Below are positions 50,724-60,963 of a stretch of 64,000 nucleotides of DNA, in pieces. Position 1 is the stretch's first letter. Each line of letters begins with the position of its first letter. This DNA is from JALZKA01 sp033856515. GTDB lineage: Bacteria; Actinomycetota; Thermoleophilia; Solirubrobacterales; 70-9. Under the pieces are notes generated by a model. It ran no database searches, was not told the origin of the DNA, and saw only the letters and a program-made list of their open reading frames with translations. Location: positions 18,267 to 82,266 of the forward strand of contig JAWVEY010000019.1 of the NCBI GenBank assembly GCA_033856515.1. Reading direction: 5' to 3'. The position numbers and the translations under genes are program-made.

Positions 50724-52697
50724 ATGCCGAAGCCGATCAAGGCCGGGCGGCGATACATGCCAGGACTCGATGGGCTGAGGGCCATCGCGGTGCTGGCTGT
50801 AATCGCCTACCACCTTGGAGCCACCTGGGCTCCGGGAGGTCTCTTGGGAGTTGGAGTTTTCTTCACTCTCAGCGGCTACCTGATCACGGACATCCTGCTC
50901 AGGCAGGTGGGTAGCGGAGGCATTCAGTTCAAGAACTTCTGGTTAGCGCGGGCGCGACGCCTCCTGCCTGCCCTGTTCGCGATGCTCCTCATCGTCATCG
51001 CCTGGACCACCCTGTTCGGCCCTCACCAGCCGCCGGACTTCCGAACGGCCGCGCTAACGGCAGCGGGCTACTTCAACAACTGGTGGCTCATCTTCCACGA
51101 CGTCTCGTACTTCGCGAAGTTCGAGGCGCCTGGTCCGCTCAACCACTTGTGGTCGCTCTCGATCGAAGAGCAGTTCTACATCGTTTGGCCGTTCATCCTC
51201 CTCGTTGGCCTAAAGCTCTTTCCGGAGAAGGGCGGGGCACAAGGAGTGCGCCCGCGCCTAGCCCGCATGACCCTGGCTCTCGGGATCGCCTCGGCAGTGC
51301 TGATGGTTGTGCTTTACAAGCCAGGCATCGACCCATCGCGCGTCTACTACGGGACGGACACGCGGGCGGTCGAGTTGCTGGTCGGGGCTGCGCTCGCGAT
51401 GGTCTGGCCGAGCGACAGGCTGCGCATGCGGATCACGCCAAGCGCCCGAAGAACGATCGACATGGCGGGGGTATTTGGGCTGGCGGTGATCGCCGTCATG
51501 ATCCTCCGCTCAGACGAGTTCTCGCCGTTCCTGTATCGCGGGGGCTTTGTTGTTCTCTCAATCGCCACCGCGCTGGCTGTCGCCGCCCTCGCTCACCCCG
51601 CGTCGAAGCTCGGGCCAATCGTGGGTTGCAAGCCCATGCGGTGGATAGGTGAGCGCTCCTATGGCATCTACCTATGGCACTTTCCGATCATCATCCTCAC
51701 CACGCCGGAGGGCGTCGAGGCTCCCGGGCTCCTGCGCGGAGTGCTTCAGCTGGCGGCCACGATCGCGGTCGCAGCCATCTCGTGGAAGTACCTCGAGAAC
51801 CCAGCCCGGCATGGTGCTATCAAGGCCGCGGTGCTGGCGGTTTGGGACGGAAGCTGGCGCCAGCGCACCGCCGGATGGCCGAGGCGCAGCGCGTTGGCGG
51901 CATGTAGCGCTGTCGTCGCAGTGGCGATCGCCGGACTGTTCGGCGTTGGTGCGGCGGCGGAGACCACCGGACCGGGTGAGATCACACTCGCCGAGACCGT
52001 GACTTCCGACGACAACGAGAAAACGAAGATTCCCTGTCATTCCGTGGTTCACATCGGCGATTCGACCTCAGAAGGGCTTGTCTCCTCGGCCTATCTGCCG
52101 GATGAAAAGAAGCTGATCGGCTCTCAGTACGCCCGTGGCGGTGCGAAGACCGTCCATCTCGAAGTCTCAGGAGCGCGGTCGATCTATGAGCGGTTTCAGG
52201 GCCTGCCCAATGCGCAGGATGTGGCGGAGGCGTGGCGCGCTGACGGTTTTGACGGTTGCTGGGTTCTCGCGATGGGAACCAACGAAGCCGCGAACGTAAG
52301 CGCTGGGTCGGCGGTGGGCTTCGACGAGCGCATCGATTCGATGATGCAGGTGGCGGGTGACGATCCGGTCCTGTGGGTGAACGTCAAATCCCTCGTGACG
52401 TCTGGACCGTATTCAGGGATCAACATGGAGGACTGGAATCAGGCGCTGCTGAAAGCGTGCGACGACTATCCGAACATGCGGATCTTTGATTGGGCGTCGG
52501 TCGTCAAGGACTACTGGTTCATTGATGACGGCATCCATTTCACGACCCCGGGTTACGCTGCCCGCTCGCGGCTGATCGCTCAGGCGCTTTTTGACGCATT
52601 CCCTCCAGGGTGGGACGAAGAGGCGTTAACTGCTGAGGAAAGCAGCGAGTCGACTGATCCGGACACAGACTCCGACTGCCTGGTCGGCTCGGCCTGA
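50724..52697 (+). CDS. OafA/YrhL-type acyltransferase with C-terminal SGNH domain
   Basis: 657 residues. The N-terminal 410 form the acyltransferase-3 domain, about ten helices: YMPGLDGLRAIAVLAVIAYH carries the catalytic His, then FFTLSGYLIT, FWLARARRLLPALFAMLL and LWSLSIEEQFYIVWPF. After a further helix (residues about 395-415) an SGNH domain shows HIGDSTSEGL (Ser), MGTNEAANV and DGIHFTTPGY (Asp and His). It O-acylates a cell-surface polymer. Related full-length enzymes modify peptidoglycan or polysaccharide. Confidence 0.92.
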   Translation: MPKPIKAGRRYMPGLDGLRAIAVLAVIAYHLGATWAPGGLLGVGVFFTLSGYLITDILLRQVGSGGIQFKNFWLARARRLLPALFAMLLIVIAWTTLFGPHQPPDFRTAALTAAGYFNNWWLIFHDVSYFAKFEAPGPLNHLWSLSIEEQFYIVWPFILLVGLKLFPEKGGAQGVRPRLARMTLALGIASAVLMVVLYKPGIDPSRVYYGTDTRAVELLVGAALAMVWPSDRLRMRITPSARRTIDMAGVFGLAVIAVMILRSDEFSPFLYRGGFVVLSIATALAVAALAHPASKLGPIVGCKPMRWIGERSYGIYLWHFPIIILTTPEGVEAPGLLRGVLQLAATIAVAAISWKYLENPARHGAIKAAVLAVWDGSWRQRTAGWPRRSALAACSAVVAVAIAGLFGVGAAAETTGPGEITLAETVTSDDNEKTKIPCHSVVHIGDSTSEGLVSSAYLPDEKKLIGSQYARGGAKTVHLEVSGARSIYERFQGLPNAQDVAEAWRADGFDGCWVLAMGTNEAANVSAGSAVGFDERIDSMMQVAGDDPVLWVNVKSLVTSGPYSGINMEDWNQALLKACDDYPNMRIFDWASVVKDYWFIDDGIHFTTPGYAARSRLIAQALFDAFPPGWDEEALTAEESSESTDPDTDSDCLVGSA

Positions 52698-52704
52698 GAA
52701 GCCC

Positions 52705-53808
52705 CTATCGCTTTTTCTCGAAGTGAGCCCAGCGGTCGTACAGGCCCATGGCGCCTCTCAACGTGTCGCCTCGAATCGTTGAGTTGCCGTCCGAACCGAC
52801 GAGCCGCGCGTAGTTGATGCGCGGCGAATCCCCACGCTCCGTCACCTTGATTCGCCGAAGGTGCCCTTCGACGAATGAGCCGAGGCGGGCGTCCATCTCT
52901 GCCTGGGTGAATCTCAAGGTCCAGCGGTGAAGGGGCGAGTAGTCGTCGTATGGATCATTGACACTCTGGAGATACGGCACCTCCGGGGCGCCGAGGAAAC
53001 CCGATTCGGTCTGCCCCCCCGAGGCTGAGAAGTAGACCGCTTGGATGGGATCGCCGTGATAGGTAACGACCTGGCCCCGGGTGTTCTTGACGGCGTGATC
53101 CGTCGATTCCGCTTCGACAGCGACGCCTTTGTAGAGCTGGGTACGGGTGTCCGAGTAGAGCTCGAAGCCGTCCCCGCCGACATCGGTTGTGATCGCGATG
53201 GACCGGATCGCGACTGCCATCGATTTCAAGGTCTCGCCCGGCCAGGAGGGGAACACCTCCGCCGGCACCGATCCTCTTACGTAGTCCTCCAATTCGACGT
53301 CGTTCACGACGTTCAGCGCTGAGCCGGATACGACTGCGCTGAGCGCTCCGCGAAAGGTGCCGTAACCCGTGATCTTGACTGTCTTTCCGCCGGATGCGCG
53401 AAGCCGGTCGCCGCAGTTGGCCAATGTCTCGCCGGCTGCCGAGACCAGTCGCACTGAGGACCCCGTCCGGGTTGCCCGCAAGGACCGCGAGGCCTGGACG
53501 GATCTGCCGCATGCCTTGGTGGCGCCTGAAAATGCCACTTCGCTGGCTTCCGTCCCGAGCAGGACGCGCACCCGCCGCGTGTGGTCGAGGCGGTCGATCT
53601 GCGTAGCCGTGTAGTAGTGGCGGAGAATCCGCTTGTACTCGAAGTCGTGTTTGGCGAACCCGTACGCGCCGTAAGCGCTCATGCCAACGCCATGCCCGAA
53701 CCCTGCCCCACGGACCACCCAGGTGGTGTCAGCGCCCGCCGTCGAAGGTGCGAGCGCGGCGGCTACCGCAACGCAAAGTCCGATGAAAGCTGCCCCTGAG
53801 CGGCCCAT
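52705..53808 (-). CDS. Secreted SpoIID/LytB-domain protein
   Basis: 367 residues. The signal peptide ends near TAGAD at 26. The SpoIID domain begins at RGAGFGHGVGMSAYGAYGFA and includes VELEDYVRGSVPAEVFPSWP, where the Glu matches the catalytic acid of SpoIID, then LKSMAVAIRSIAI and VYFSASGGQTES. SpoIID cleaves denuded glycan strands in sporulation, but relatives occur in non-sporulating Actinobacteria. Convergent with the OafA-like gene. Confidence 0.9.
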   Translation of the reverse strand: MGRSGAAFIGLCVAVAAALAPSTAGADTTWVVRGAGFGHGVGMSAYGAYGFAKHDFEYKRILRHYYTATQIDRLDHTRRVRVLLGTEASEVAFSGATKACGRSVQASRSLRATRTGSSVRLVSAAGETLANCGDRLRASGGKTVKITGYGTFRGALSAVVSGSALNVVNDVELEDYVRGSVPAEVFPSWPGETLKSMAVAIRSIAITTDVGGDGFELYSDTRTQLYKGVAVEAESTDHAVKNTRGQVVTYHGDPIQAVYFSASGGQTESGFLGAPEVPYLQSVNDPYDDYSPLHRWTLRFTQAEMDARLGSFVEGHLRRIKVTERGDSPRINYARLVGSDGNSTIRGDTLRGAMGLYDRWAHFEKKR

Positions 53809-53860
53809 GCACTATTGGTTATTCGGCAGCCAGGAGGCAAGTCCTTAGATCGGTAAAGTC

Positions 53861-54738
53861 ATGCCCATCCTCTCGATCGAGCGTCGTCAAGGAGTCAGGT
53901 GGGGACTTGGGCTGGCCTGCGTCTGCCTGAGTGTGTTCGCCGGCTTTGCGTTCGGAGCAAAACAGGCGCCTGACGAAGCCGAGTTCGATCAGCGCTATCA
54001 GGGCGTTTACGACGACGTCTTCGCATCCTCCCGGCAGCTCGCGTGGGGGCCGGCTGTGGCTCAGGGATTCGTCCGTGGCTTTGAGAAGGGCGCGGACCTC
54101 GGCGCGCGCAGGGGTTCAGCGAGCGGGAAGGCACGCGGGTCAAAGGCGGCAGGGATCGCGCTGGTTACGCAGATACCGGCGGGCGGGAGGTCCGAATCGA
54201 GATCGGACATCGGATACAAGCCCCCCGAGCCGATCAACCCGACAGGAGGCGTCCTCGTGATCGGCGACAGCCTCGAGGTCCTGACGTCTCCCTACCTCGA
54301 GCGCTACCTGCCGCGCGCCGATATCACGGTTAACGCGGTAGGGGGATACAACAGCATCCAGCTGTTCGGTCTATTCCAGGAAAGCTTCGACCCGTCGCAG
54401 CAGGTGATCGTGTTCGACGCCGGGACGAACGATAACCCCAACTACCCTCAGATTCTCCAGTCGCGGCTCCAAGCTGTCGCCAATGCGGTCGGGAGCCGTT
54501 GCATGGTGGTCCCGACCATCCACGGCTTGAGTGTGGGCGGAGTTGACTCAAGCGGCAAGAATCGAGTCGTTGAGCAGTTTGCCGCCTCCCGCCCCTCAAC
54601 GCAGACTCCGGATTGGGCCCGCGTGGCAACCACTCGCCCCGACCTGATGCAGAGCGACAATCTCCATCCGACCGCCGAAGGCGCCGACTACCGTGCGCAG
54701 CTGATCGCAGACGGGGTGAAGGGGTGTTTTGCCACCGG

Positions 54739-54742
<4 letters not shown>
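53861..54742 (+). CDS. Membrane-anchored SGNH hydrolase with glycine tetrad repeat
   Basis: 293 residues. An N-terminal anchor (WGLGLACVCLSVFAGFAFG) is followed by a segment with Gly every fourth residue from 69 to 93 (seven glycines; QGFVRGFEKGADLGARRG). The SGNH domain starts near 125: VLVIGDSLEVLTS (Ser), NAVGGYNS (Gly), FDAGTNDNPN (Asn) and DNLHPTAEG (Asp and His). Probably a surface esterase or O-acyl transferase. Its stop overlaps the clpB stop from the other strand. Confidence 0.82.
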
Positions 54743-57333
<2,591 letters not shown>

Positions 57334-57334
57334 G

Positions 57335-57377
57335 CTTAGATCATAGCAATAAATCTAAGTCATATCCACTAAGATTT
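57335..57377. promoter_or_regulatory. HAIR-like operator region upstream of clpB
   Basis: Three CTTAGAT-type half-sites. On the plus strand CTTAGAT (57335-57341) and ATCTAAG (57353-57359) form a perfect inverted repeat with 11 bases between; a third, CTAAGAT, lies at 57369-57375. On the minus strand, CTTAGT-N7-ACTTAG resembles HspR HAIR (CTTGAGT-N7-ACTCAAG) but is not a match. HspR is encoded at 58721-59173. Spans the last bases before the start codon. Confidence 0.5.
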
Positions 57378-57385
57378 ACACGCCT

Positions 57386-57410
57386 GGTGCCTGGCACCGT
57401 GCCTGGCACC
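57386..57410. repeat. Tandem palindromes GGTGCCTGGCACC / GTGCCTGGCACC
   Basis: Two adjacent near-identical palindromes between the clpB promoter and the stop of the small membrane protein gene. Each is an inverted repeat of GGTGCC around a central T. They resemble short repeats found between genes in some Actinobacteria (recollection, not checked). A transcription roadblock or an old repeat-family remnant are both possible. Confidence 0.65.
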
Positions 57411-57808
57411 TAGCCGCGGATGCGGCTGACCAGCCAGGCACCGATAGCCGTTGCCGGTCCCGCTGCGGCCACGCCACGGGCACCCGCTTGAAGGTCGTCT
57501 CCGCCTCGTGCGGCGAGGAGCGCAAACGCAAGGGCATCGCCGGCATCGCACGCGGTGAGTGCGATCGCGGGGGCCAGCGGCTCGCCGCCGTCGCGCAGCT
57601 CCGTGCCGAGCCACGCACCCAGGATCACGTCGCGCGTTGCGGCGAGTCGGGCAAGCGCGAGAGCCTCGGAGTCGAACGGCTTCATGCCGAGCGCTTTCGC
57701 CGTCAGCCCGGGCGCCGCCCATATACCGGCTCCGATGGCTATCCGGCCGGCTGCCAGCAGACCGCCGACAAGGCGCTCCTCGTCACTCAATCTTTTCCGT
57801 CGCCGCAT
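57410..57808 (-). CDS. Small hydrophobic membrane protein (DUF4267-like)
   Basis: 132 residues, three to four hydrophobic segments: LVGGLLAAGRIAIGAGIWAA, LAATRDVILGAWLG, IALTACDAGDALAFALLAA and AGPATAIGAWLVS. The LARLAATRDVILG stretch recalls DUF4267-like families, with low confidence. The start codon shares the palindrome CATG with the divergent hydrolase gene, so no leader exists between them. Stop overlaps a GTGCCTGGCACC palindrome. Confidence 0.6.
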   Translation of the reverse strand: MRRRKRLSDEERLVGGLLAAGRIAIGAGIWAAPGLTAKALGMKPFDSEALALARLAATRDVILGAWLGTELRDGGEPLAPAIALTACDAGDALAFALLAARGGDDLQAGARGVAAAGPATAIGAWLVSRIRG

Positions 57809-58724
57809 GAGCGCAACATACGCTGTGACCTTGAGCCACGGATGGTTTGCCCGAACAGCGTTGGTGGCTGTCATCACCTTCAGCCTCACGATGGCGGTCG
57901 TTGGCGGAGTCATGTTCGGCCACGCTGTCACCTCGGATGATGAGGAGGCTCTCGACGGTATGGGGGCGAGCGCATCGGACGCCGTTCGCGCTGCGACCCC
58001 AGAAGAGCCGGAGGCTGACACGGAGCCTTGGCCCGCGGAAGGAGCGGCGGCCGAGGCGCAGCGGATCGCAGAGTCGCGAAGCGGAATCGTCTCGTTCGCC
58101 GCGATCGGCCCGGGCGGGGAGACGATGGGCTTCGAGCCGGACCGCCAGTTCTATTCGGCAAGCGTCGCGAAGTCGATGCTCCTGGTCGCCGAACTGCGAC
58201 GGCTCGATGCGGACGAGTTGCCGCTCGACTCGGAAACCCGGATGCTGCTCGAGCAGATGATCACCGTGTCGGACAACGACGCAGCCGACGCGATCTATGA
58301 GCGGGTGGGCGATCCCGGACTCAACGAGGTCGCCGAGCTCACTGGGATGACCGGCTTCGGAGGAGACGTGGGCCACTGGTCCAATGTGAAGATCACGGCC
58401 GGCGATATGGCCCTGTTCATGTCCAAGCTCGACGAGCTCCTTGACCTTCCCTACGGTGGCGCGGGATCGGAGATGCTCGCATCGGTCACTCCCACGCAGA
58501 GGTGGGGCATCCCCGAGGCGGCGCCTGGAGGAGCGAGCGTCAGGCTCAAGGGCGGGTGGCGGCCCGCGGACACGGGTCAGCTCGTCCACCAGGCCGCGCG
58601 AGTTGATGTTGGCGGCGACAGTTACTCGGTCGCGGTCCTGACCGACGGCAATCCGTCGCAGGAATACGGGCAGGAGACGATCCGCCTGATCGCGGCGGAG
58701 CTGCTGGCGAGCAAATCGCCTTAG
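57807..58724 (+). CDS. Beta-lactamase-like serine hydrolase, membrane-anchored
   Basis: 305 residues. A signal anchor (RTALVAVITFSLTMAVVGGV) precedes an acidic linker and a class-A-like domain. The SxxK motif is SVAK in FYSASVAKSMLL, the SDN loop is TVSDNDAAD, and the KTG position reads LKGGW. Substitution of T by G at that position suggests a D-Ala-D-Ala peptidase-like or non-lactamase hydrolase. Start ATG 57807 overlaps the divergent start. Stop overlaps that of hspR. Confidence 0.82.
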   Translation: MSATYAVTLSHGWFARTALVAVITFSLTMAVVGGVMFGHAVTSDDEEALDGMGASASDAVRAATPEEPEADTEPWPAEGAAAEAQRIAESRSGIVSFAAIGPGGETMGFEPDRQFYSASVAKSMLLVAELRRLDADELPLDSETRMLLEQMITVSDNDAADAIYERVGDPGLNEVAELTGMTGFGGDVGHWSNVKITAGDMALFMSKLDELLDLPYGGAGSEMLASVTPTQRWGIPEAAPGGASVRLKGGWRPADTGQLVHQAARVDVGGDSYSVAVLTDGNPSQEYGQETIRLIAAELLASKSP

Positions 58725-59173
58725 TCGCCTGTCCGCTCCAACCGGATATCGGCGGCGTCGATGCCTTCGGTCTCGTATGCGCCGTAAGGGACGATCTCGG
58801 CGCCGCGCTTGATCTTGTCGATCTCCTTGGCCATCTCGGCCTCTAGCGCGGCCGCCTTCTTGCGGAGCTTCGCGACCTCCGTGCGGGTGCGTTCGAGCTC
58901 GGCCTCCATCTCCAGGACGGTCTCGACACCGGCGAGGTTCAAGCCCTTCTCGGCCGTCATCTTCTGAATGCGGCGGAGGCGGTCGACGTCGTCCTGTGAG
59001 TAGAGGCGCGTGTTCTTCGGTGAGCGCTTGGGTGTGATGAGCCCGCGAGCCTCGTACATGCGAAGGGTCTGCGGGTGCATCTCTGCCAGCTCGGCGGCGA
59101 CGGAGATCATGAACACACCGCGGTTCGAATCGACCCTGACGGTCGTCCTGGTGGTTCGGTGTGTCGGGCTCAC
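58721..59173 (-). CDS. hspR: Heat-shock repressor HspR (MerR family)
   Basis: 150 residues. MerR-type winged helix FMISVAAELAEMHPQTLRMYEARGL is diagnostic of HspR, with KNTRLYSQDDVDRLRRIQ as wing and helix, then a coiled coil (EMEAELERTRTEVAKLRKK). HspR with DnaK represses dnaK and clpB in Actinobacteria. The ATG overlaps the dnaJ stop. No extra sensor domain. Confidence 0.93.
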   Translation of the reverse strand: MSPTHRTTRTTVRVDSNRGVFMISVAAELAEMHPQTLRMYEARGLITPKRSPKNTRLYSQDDVDRLRRIQKMTAEKGLNLAGVETVLEMEAELERTRTEVAKLRKKAAALEAEMAKEIDKIKRGAEIVPYGAYETEGIDAADIRLERTGD

Positions 59174-60285
59174 GGTTGAGCCTCCATCTTCTCTTCGGCG
59201 CCGGTCGGCTTCTCCCGGATTGGCTTCTTACCCGCTGCGCTCAGGATGCGCTCGCGCGGGTTGTGGCCATTGAGTGCCTTGGCGAGGTCGTCGACCGCGC
59301 GCCGCCCGGCGCGCGGAAGGTCGGAGGGCACCTCGATCTCGAGCCGGTAGTGGATGTCCCGGCGCCCGCGGCCCCCCGGCCGCGGCGGGCCTTCGCCGCG
59401 AAGGCGCTGAATGGTCCCGTGCTGGGTACCCGGGGGGACCCTGATGCGCTTGGTGCCGTCGAGCGTGGGCACTTCGACAGTGGCGCCGTTGACGGCCTCG
59501 GGGATCGTGATGGGGACACGGACTTCCAAATTGCCGTCCGACCGACGGCCGAAGACGGGTGACGGGGCGACGTGGACCCTGACGTATAGGTCGCCGGGCT
59601 CTCCGCCGGCGGGGCTGTCCTCGCCCTTGCCGGCGACCCGGATGCGGCTGCCGTCGTGAACGCCCGCTGGCACATTCACCCGGTAGCGCTTGCGCTGCAT
59701 GGTGAGCCCCGCGCCCTGGCAGGTCGAGCACGGGTCGTCGACGACCTGACCCCGGCCTCCGCACCGCGGGCAGGGCTGGGAGATCGAGAAGATGCCCTGG
59801 CTCTGCGCGTCGATTCCTCGGCCTTGGCAGCGCGGGCAGGTGTGAGGCGCGGTGCCGGGCTTGGCACCCGTGCCATGACACGTCGTACAAGCCGCCTGCT
59901 TGGGGACCGTGACCGTGATCTCGGTGCCCGTCATCGCCTGGTCGAAGGTCAGCGATACGTCCGTCTCCAGATCGGAGCCGCGCATGCCGCCGCCACGGCC
60001 GCGGGTGAAGAAGGAGAAGATGTCGCCCAGGTTCTGGGCAGCCCCGCCGGCGAAGTTCCGCGGGTCGAAGCCGAACGCTCCGCCCGAGTCGTAGTTCCGG
60101 CGCTTCTCGGGATCCGCAAGGGTGTCGTAGGCGCCCTGGATCTCCTTGAAGCGCTCCTCGGCCGCGGGGTCGTCCGGGTTGCGGTCGGGGTGGTTCTCTC
60201 GCGCGAGCTTGCGGTAGGCCTTTTTGATCTCGTCGTCGGTGGCCTTCTTCTCGACCCCCAGGACGTCATAGAAGTCTCGTGCCAT
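59170..60285 (-). CDS. dnaJ: Chaperone DnaJ
   Basis: 371 residues. J-domain with HPD (ARENHPDRNPDDP), Gly/Phe-rich stretch (GGAFGFDPRNFAGG), and a zinc domain with four CxxCxGxG-type repeats (CTTCHGTG, CPRCQGRG, CPRCGGRG, CSTCQGAG), then the C-terminal substrate domain. Type I. It follows grpE by 12 bases and is coupled to hspR. Confidence 0.96.
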   Translation of the reverse strand: MARDFYDVLGVEKKATDDEIKKAYRKLARENHPDRNPDDPAAEERFKEIQGAYDTLADPEKRRNYDSGGAFGFDPRNFAGGAAQNLGDIFSFFTRGRGGGMRGSDLETDVSLTFDQAMTGTEITVTVPKQAACTTCHGTGAKPGTAPHTCPRCQGRGIDAQSQGIFSISQPCPRCGGRGQVVDDPCSTCQGAGLTMQRKRYRVNVPAGVHDGSRIRVAGKGEDSPAGGEPGDLYVRVHVAPSPVFGRRSDGNLEVRVPITIPEAVNGATVEVPTLDGTKRIRVPPGTQHGTIQRLRGEGPPRPGGRGRRDIHYRLEIEVPSDLPRAGRRAVDDLAKALNGHNPRERILSAAGKKPIREKPTGAEEKMEAQP

Positions 60286-60297
60286 GCGCTTCTCTCC

Positions 60298-60963
60298 TTA
60301 AGACGTGACGACCACGCGGGCGGGGCGGATCAGGACGTCGCCCAGCGAGTAGCCGCGCTGGAGCGTCTCGGCCACGATGCCGGCTTCTTCGCCGTTGGCG
60401 GCCGGACGGGCCGAGAGCGCCTCGTGGCGATTGGGGTCGAACTTCTCGCCGGCGGGGTCGAACGACTCGACCCCGGCAGCGCGAAGCGCGCCAACGATCT
60501 CGCCGTGGACGATCGCAACGCCGGCGGCGAGCGCCTCGTGTGCCGACACCTCGCGACTCGCCGGGTCCGGCGATTCGGTGGCGCTGGCGGGGTCGAGGTT
60601 GACACCGGCAGCCTGGAGCGCGCGCTCGAGGCTGTCCACCGCGGGGACGAGGCCGCGGGCCACGTGGGCGCGGCCCCGGCGCTCGGCGTCCGTGGACTCC
60701 CGAGCCGAGCGCTTGCGGAAGTTCTCGAGCTCCGCGCGAGTGCGCTGGGCGAGGTCGAGGTACTCGTCGCGCTCGCGCTTCAGGTTTGCGATGACTTCGG
60801 CGTCGGGCATGGCGTCGACTGAGATGCCAGGCACCTCGTCGCCGGCAGGCTCATCTGGCTCGACGGCGTTGGAGCCAGGCACCGGGCTTGGCGCTTCAAC
60901 GGAGGCGGCCTCGGCCGCCTCCGTTTCAGCGATGTCTGCTTCGGCCTGAGGGCGCTTCGCCAT
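60298..60963 (-). CDS. grpE: Nucleotide exchange factor GrpE
   Basis: 221 residues. A disordered acidic N-terminus (1-60, ending near DAMPDAEV) leads to a long helix (NLKRERDEYLDLAQRTRAEL, ENFRKRSARES) and the beta domain (GVESFDPAGEKFDPNRHEAL). The N-terminal DNA contains two CCAGGCACC blocks like those at 57386. Overlaps dnaK (TAATG). Confidence 0.94.
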   Translation of the reverse strand: MAKRPQAEADIAETEAAEAASVEAPSPVPGSNAVEPDEPAGDEVPGISVDAMPDAEVIANLKRERDEYLDLAQRTRAELENFRKRSARESTDAERRGRAHVARGLVPAVDSLERALQAAGVNLDPASATESPDPASREVSAHEALAAGVAIVHGEIVGALRAAGVESFDPAGEKFDPNRHEALSARPAANGEEAGIVAETLQRGYSLGDVLIRPARVVVTS

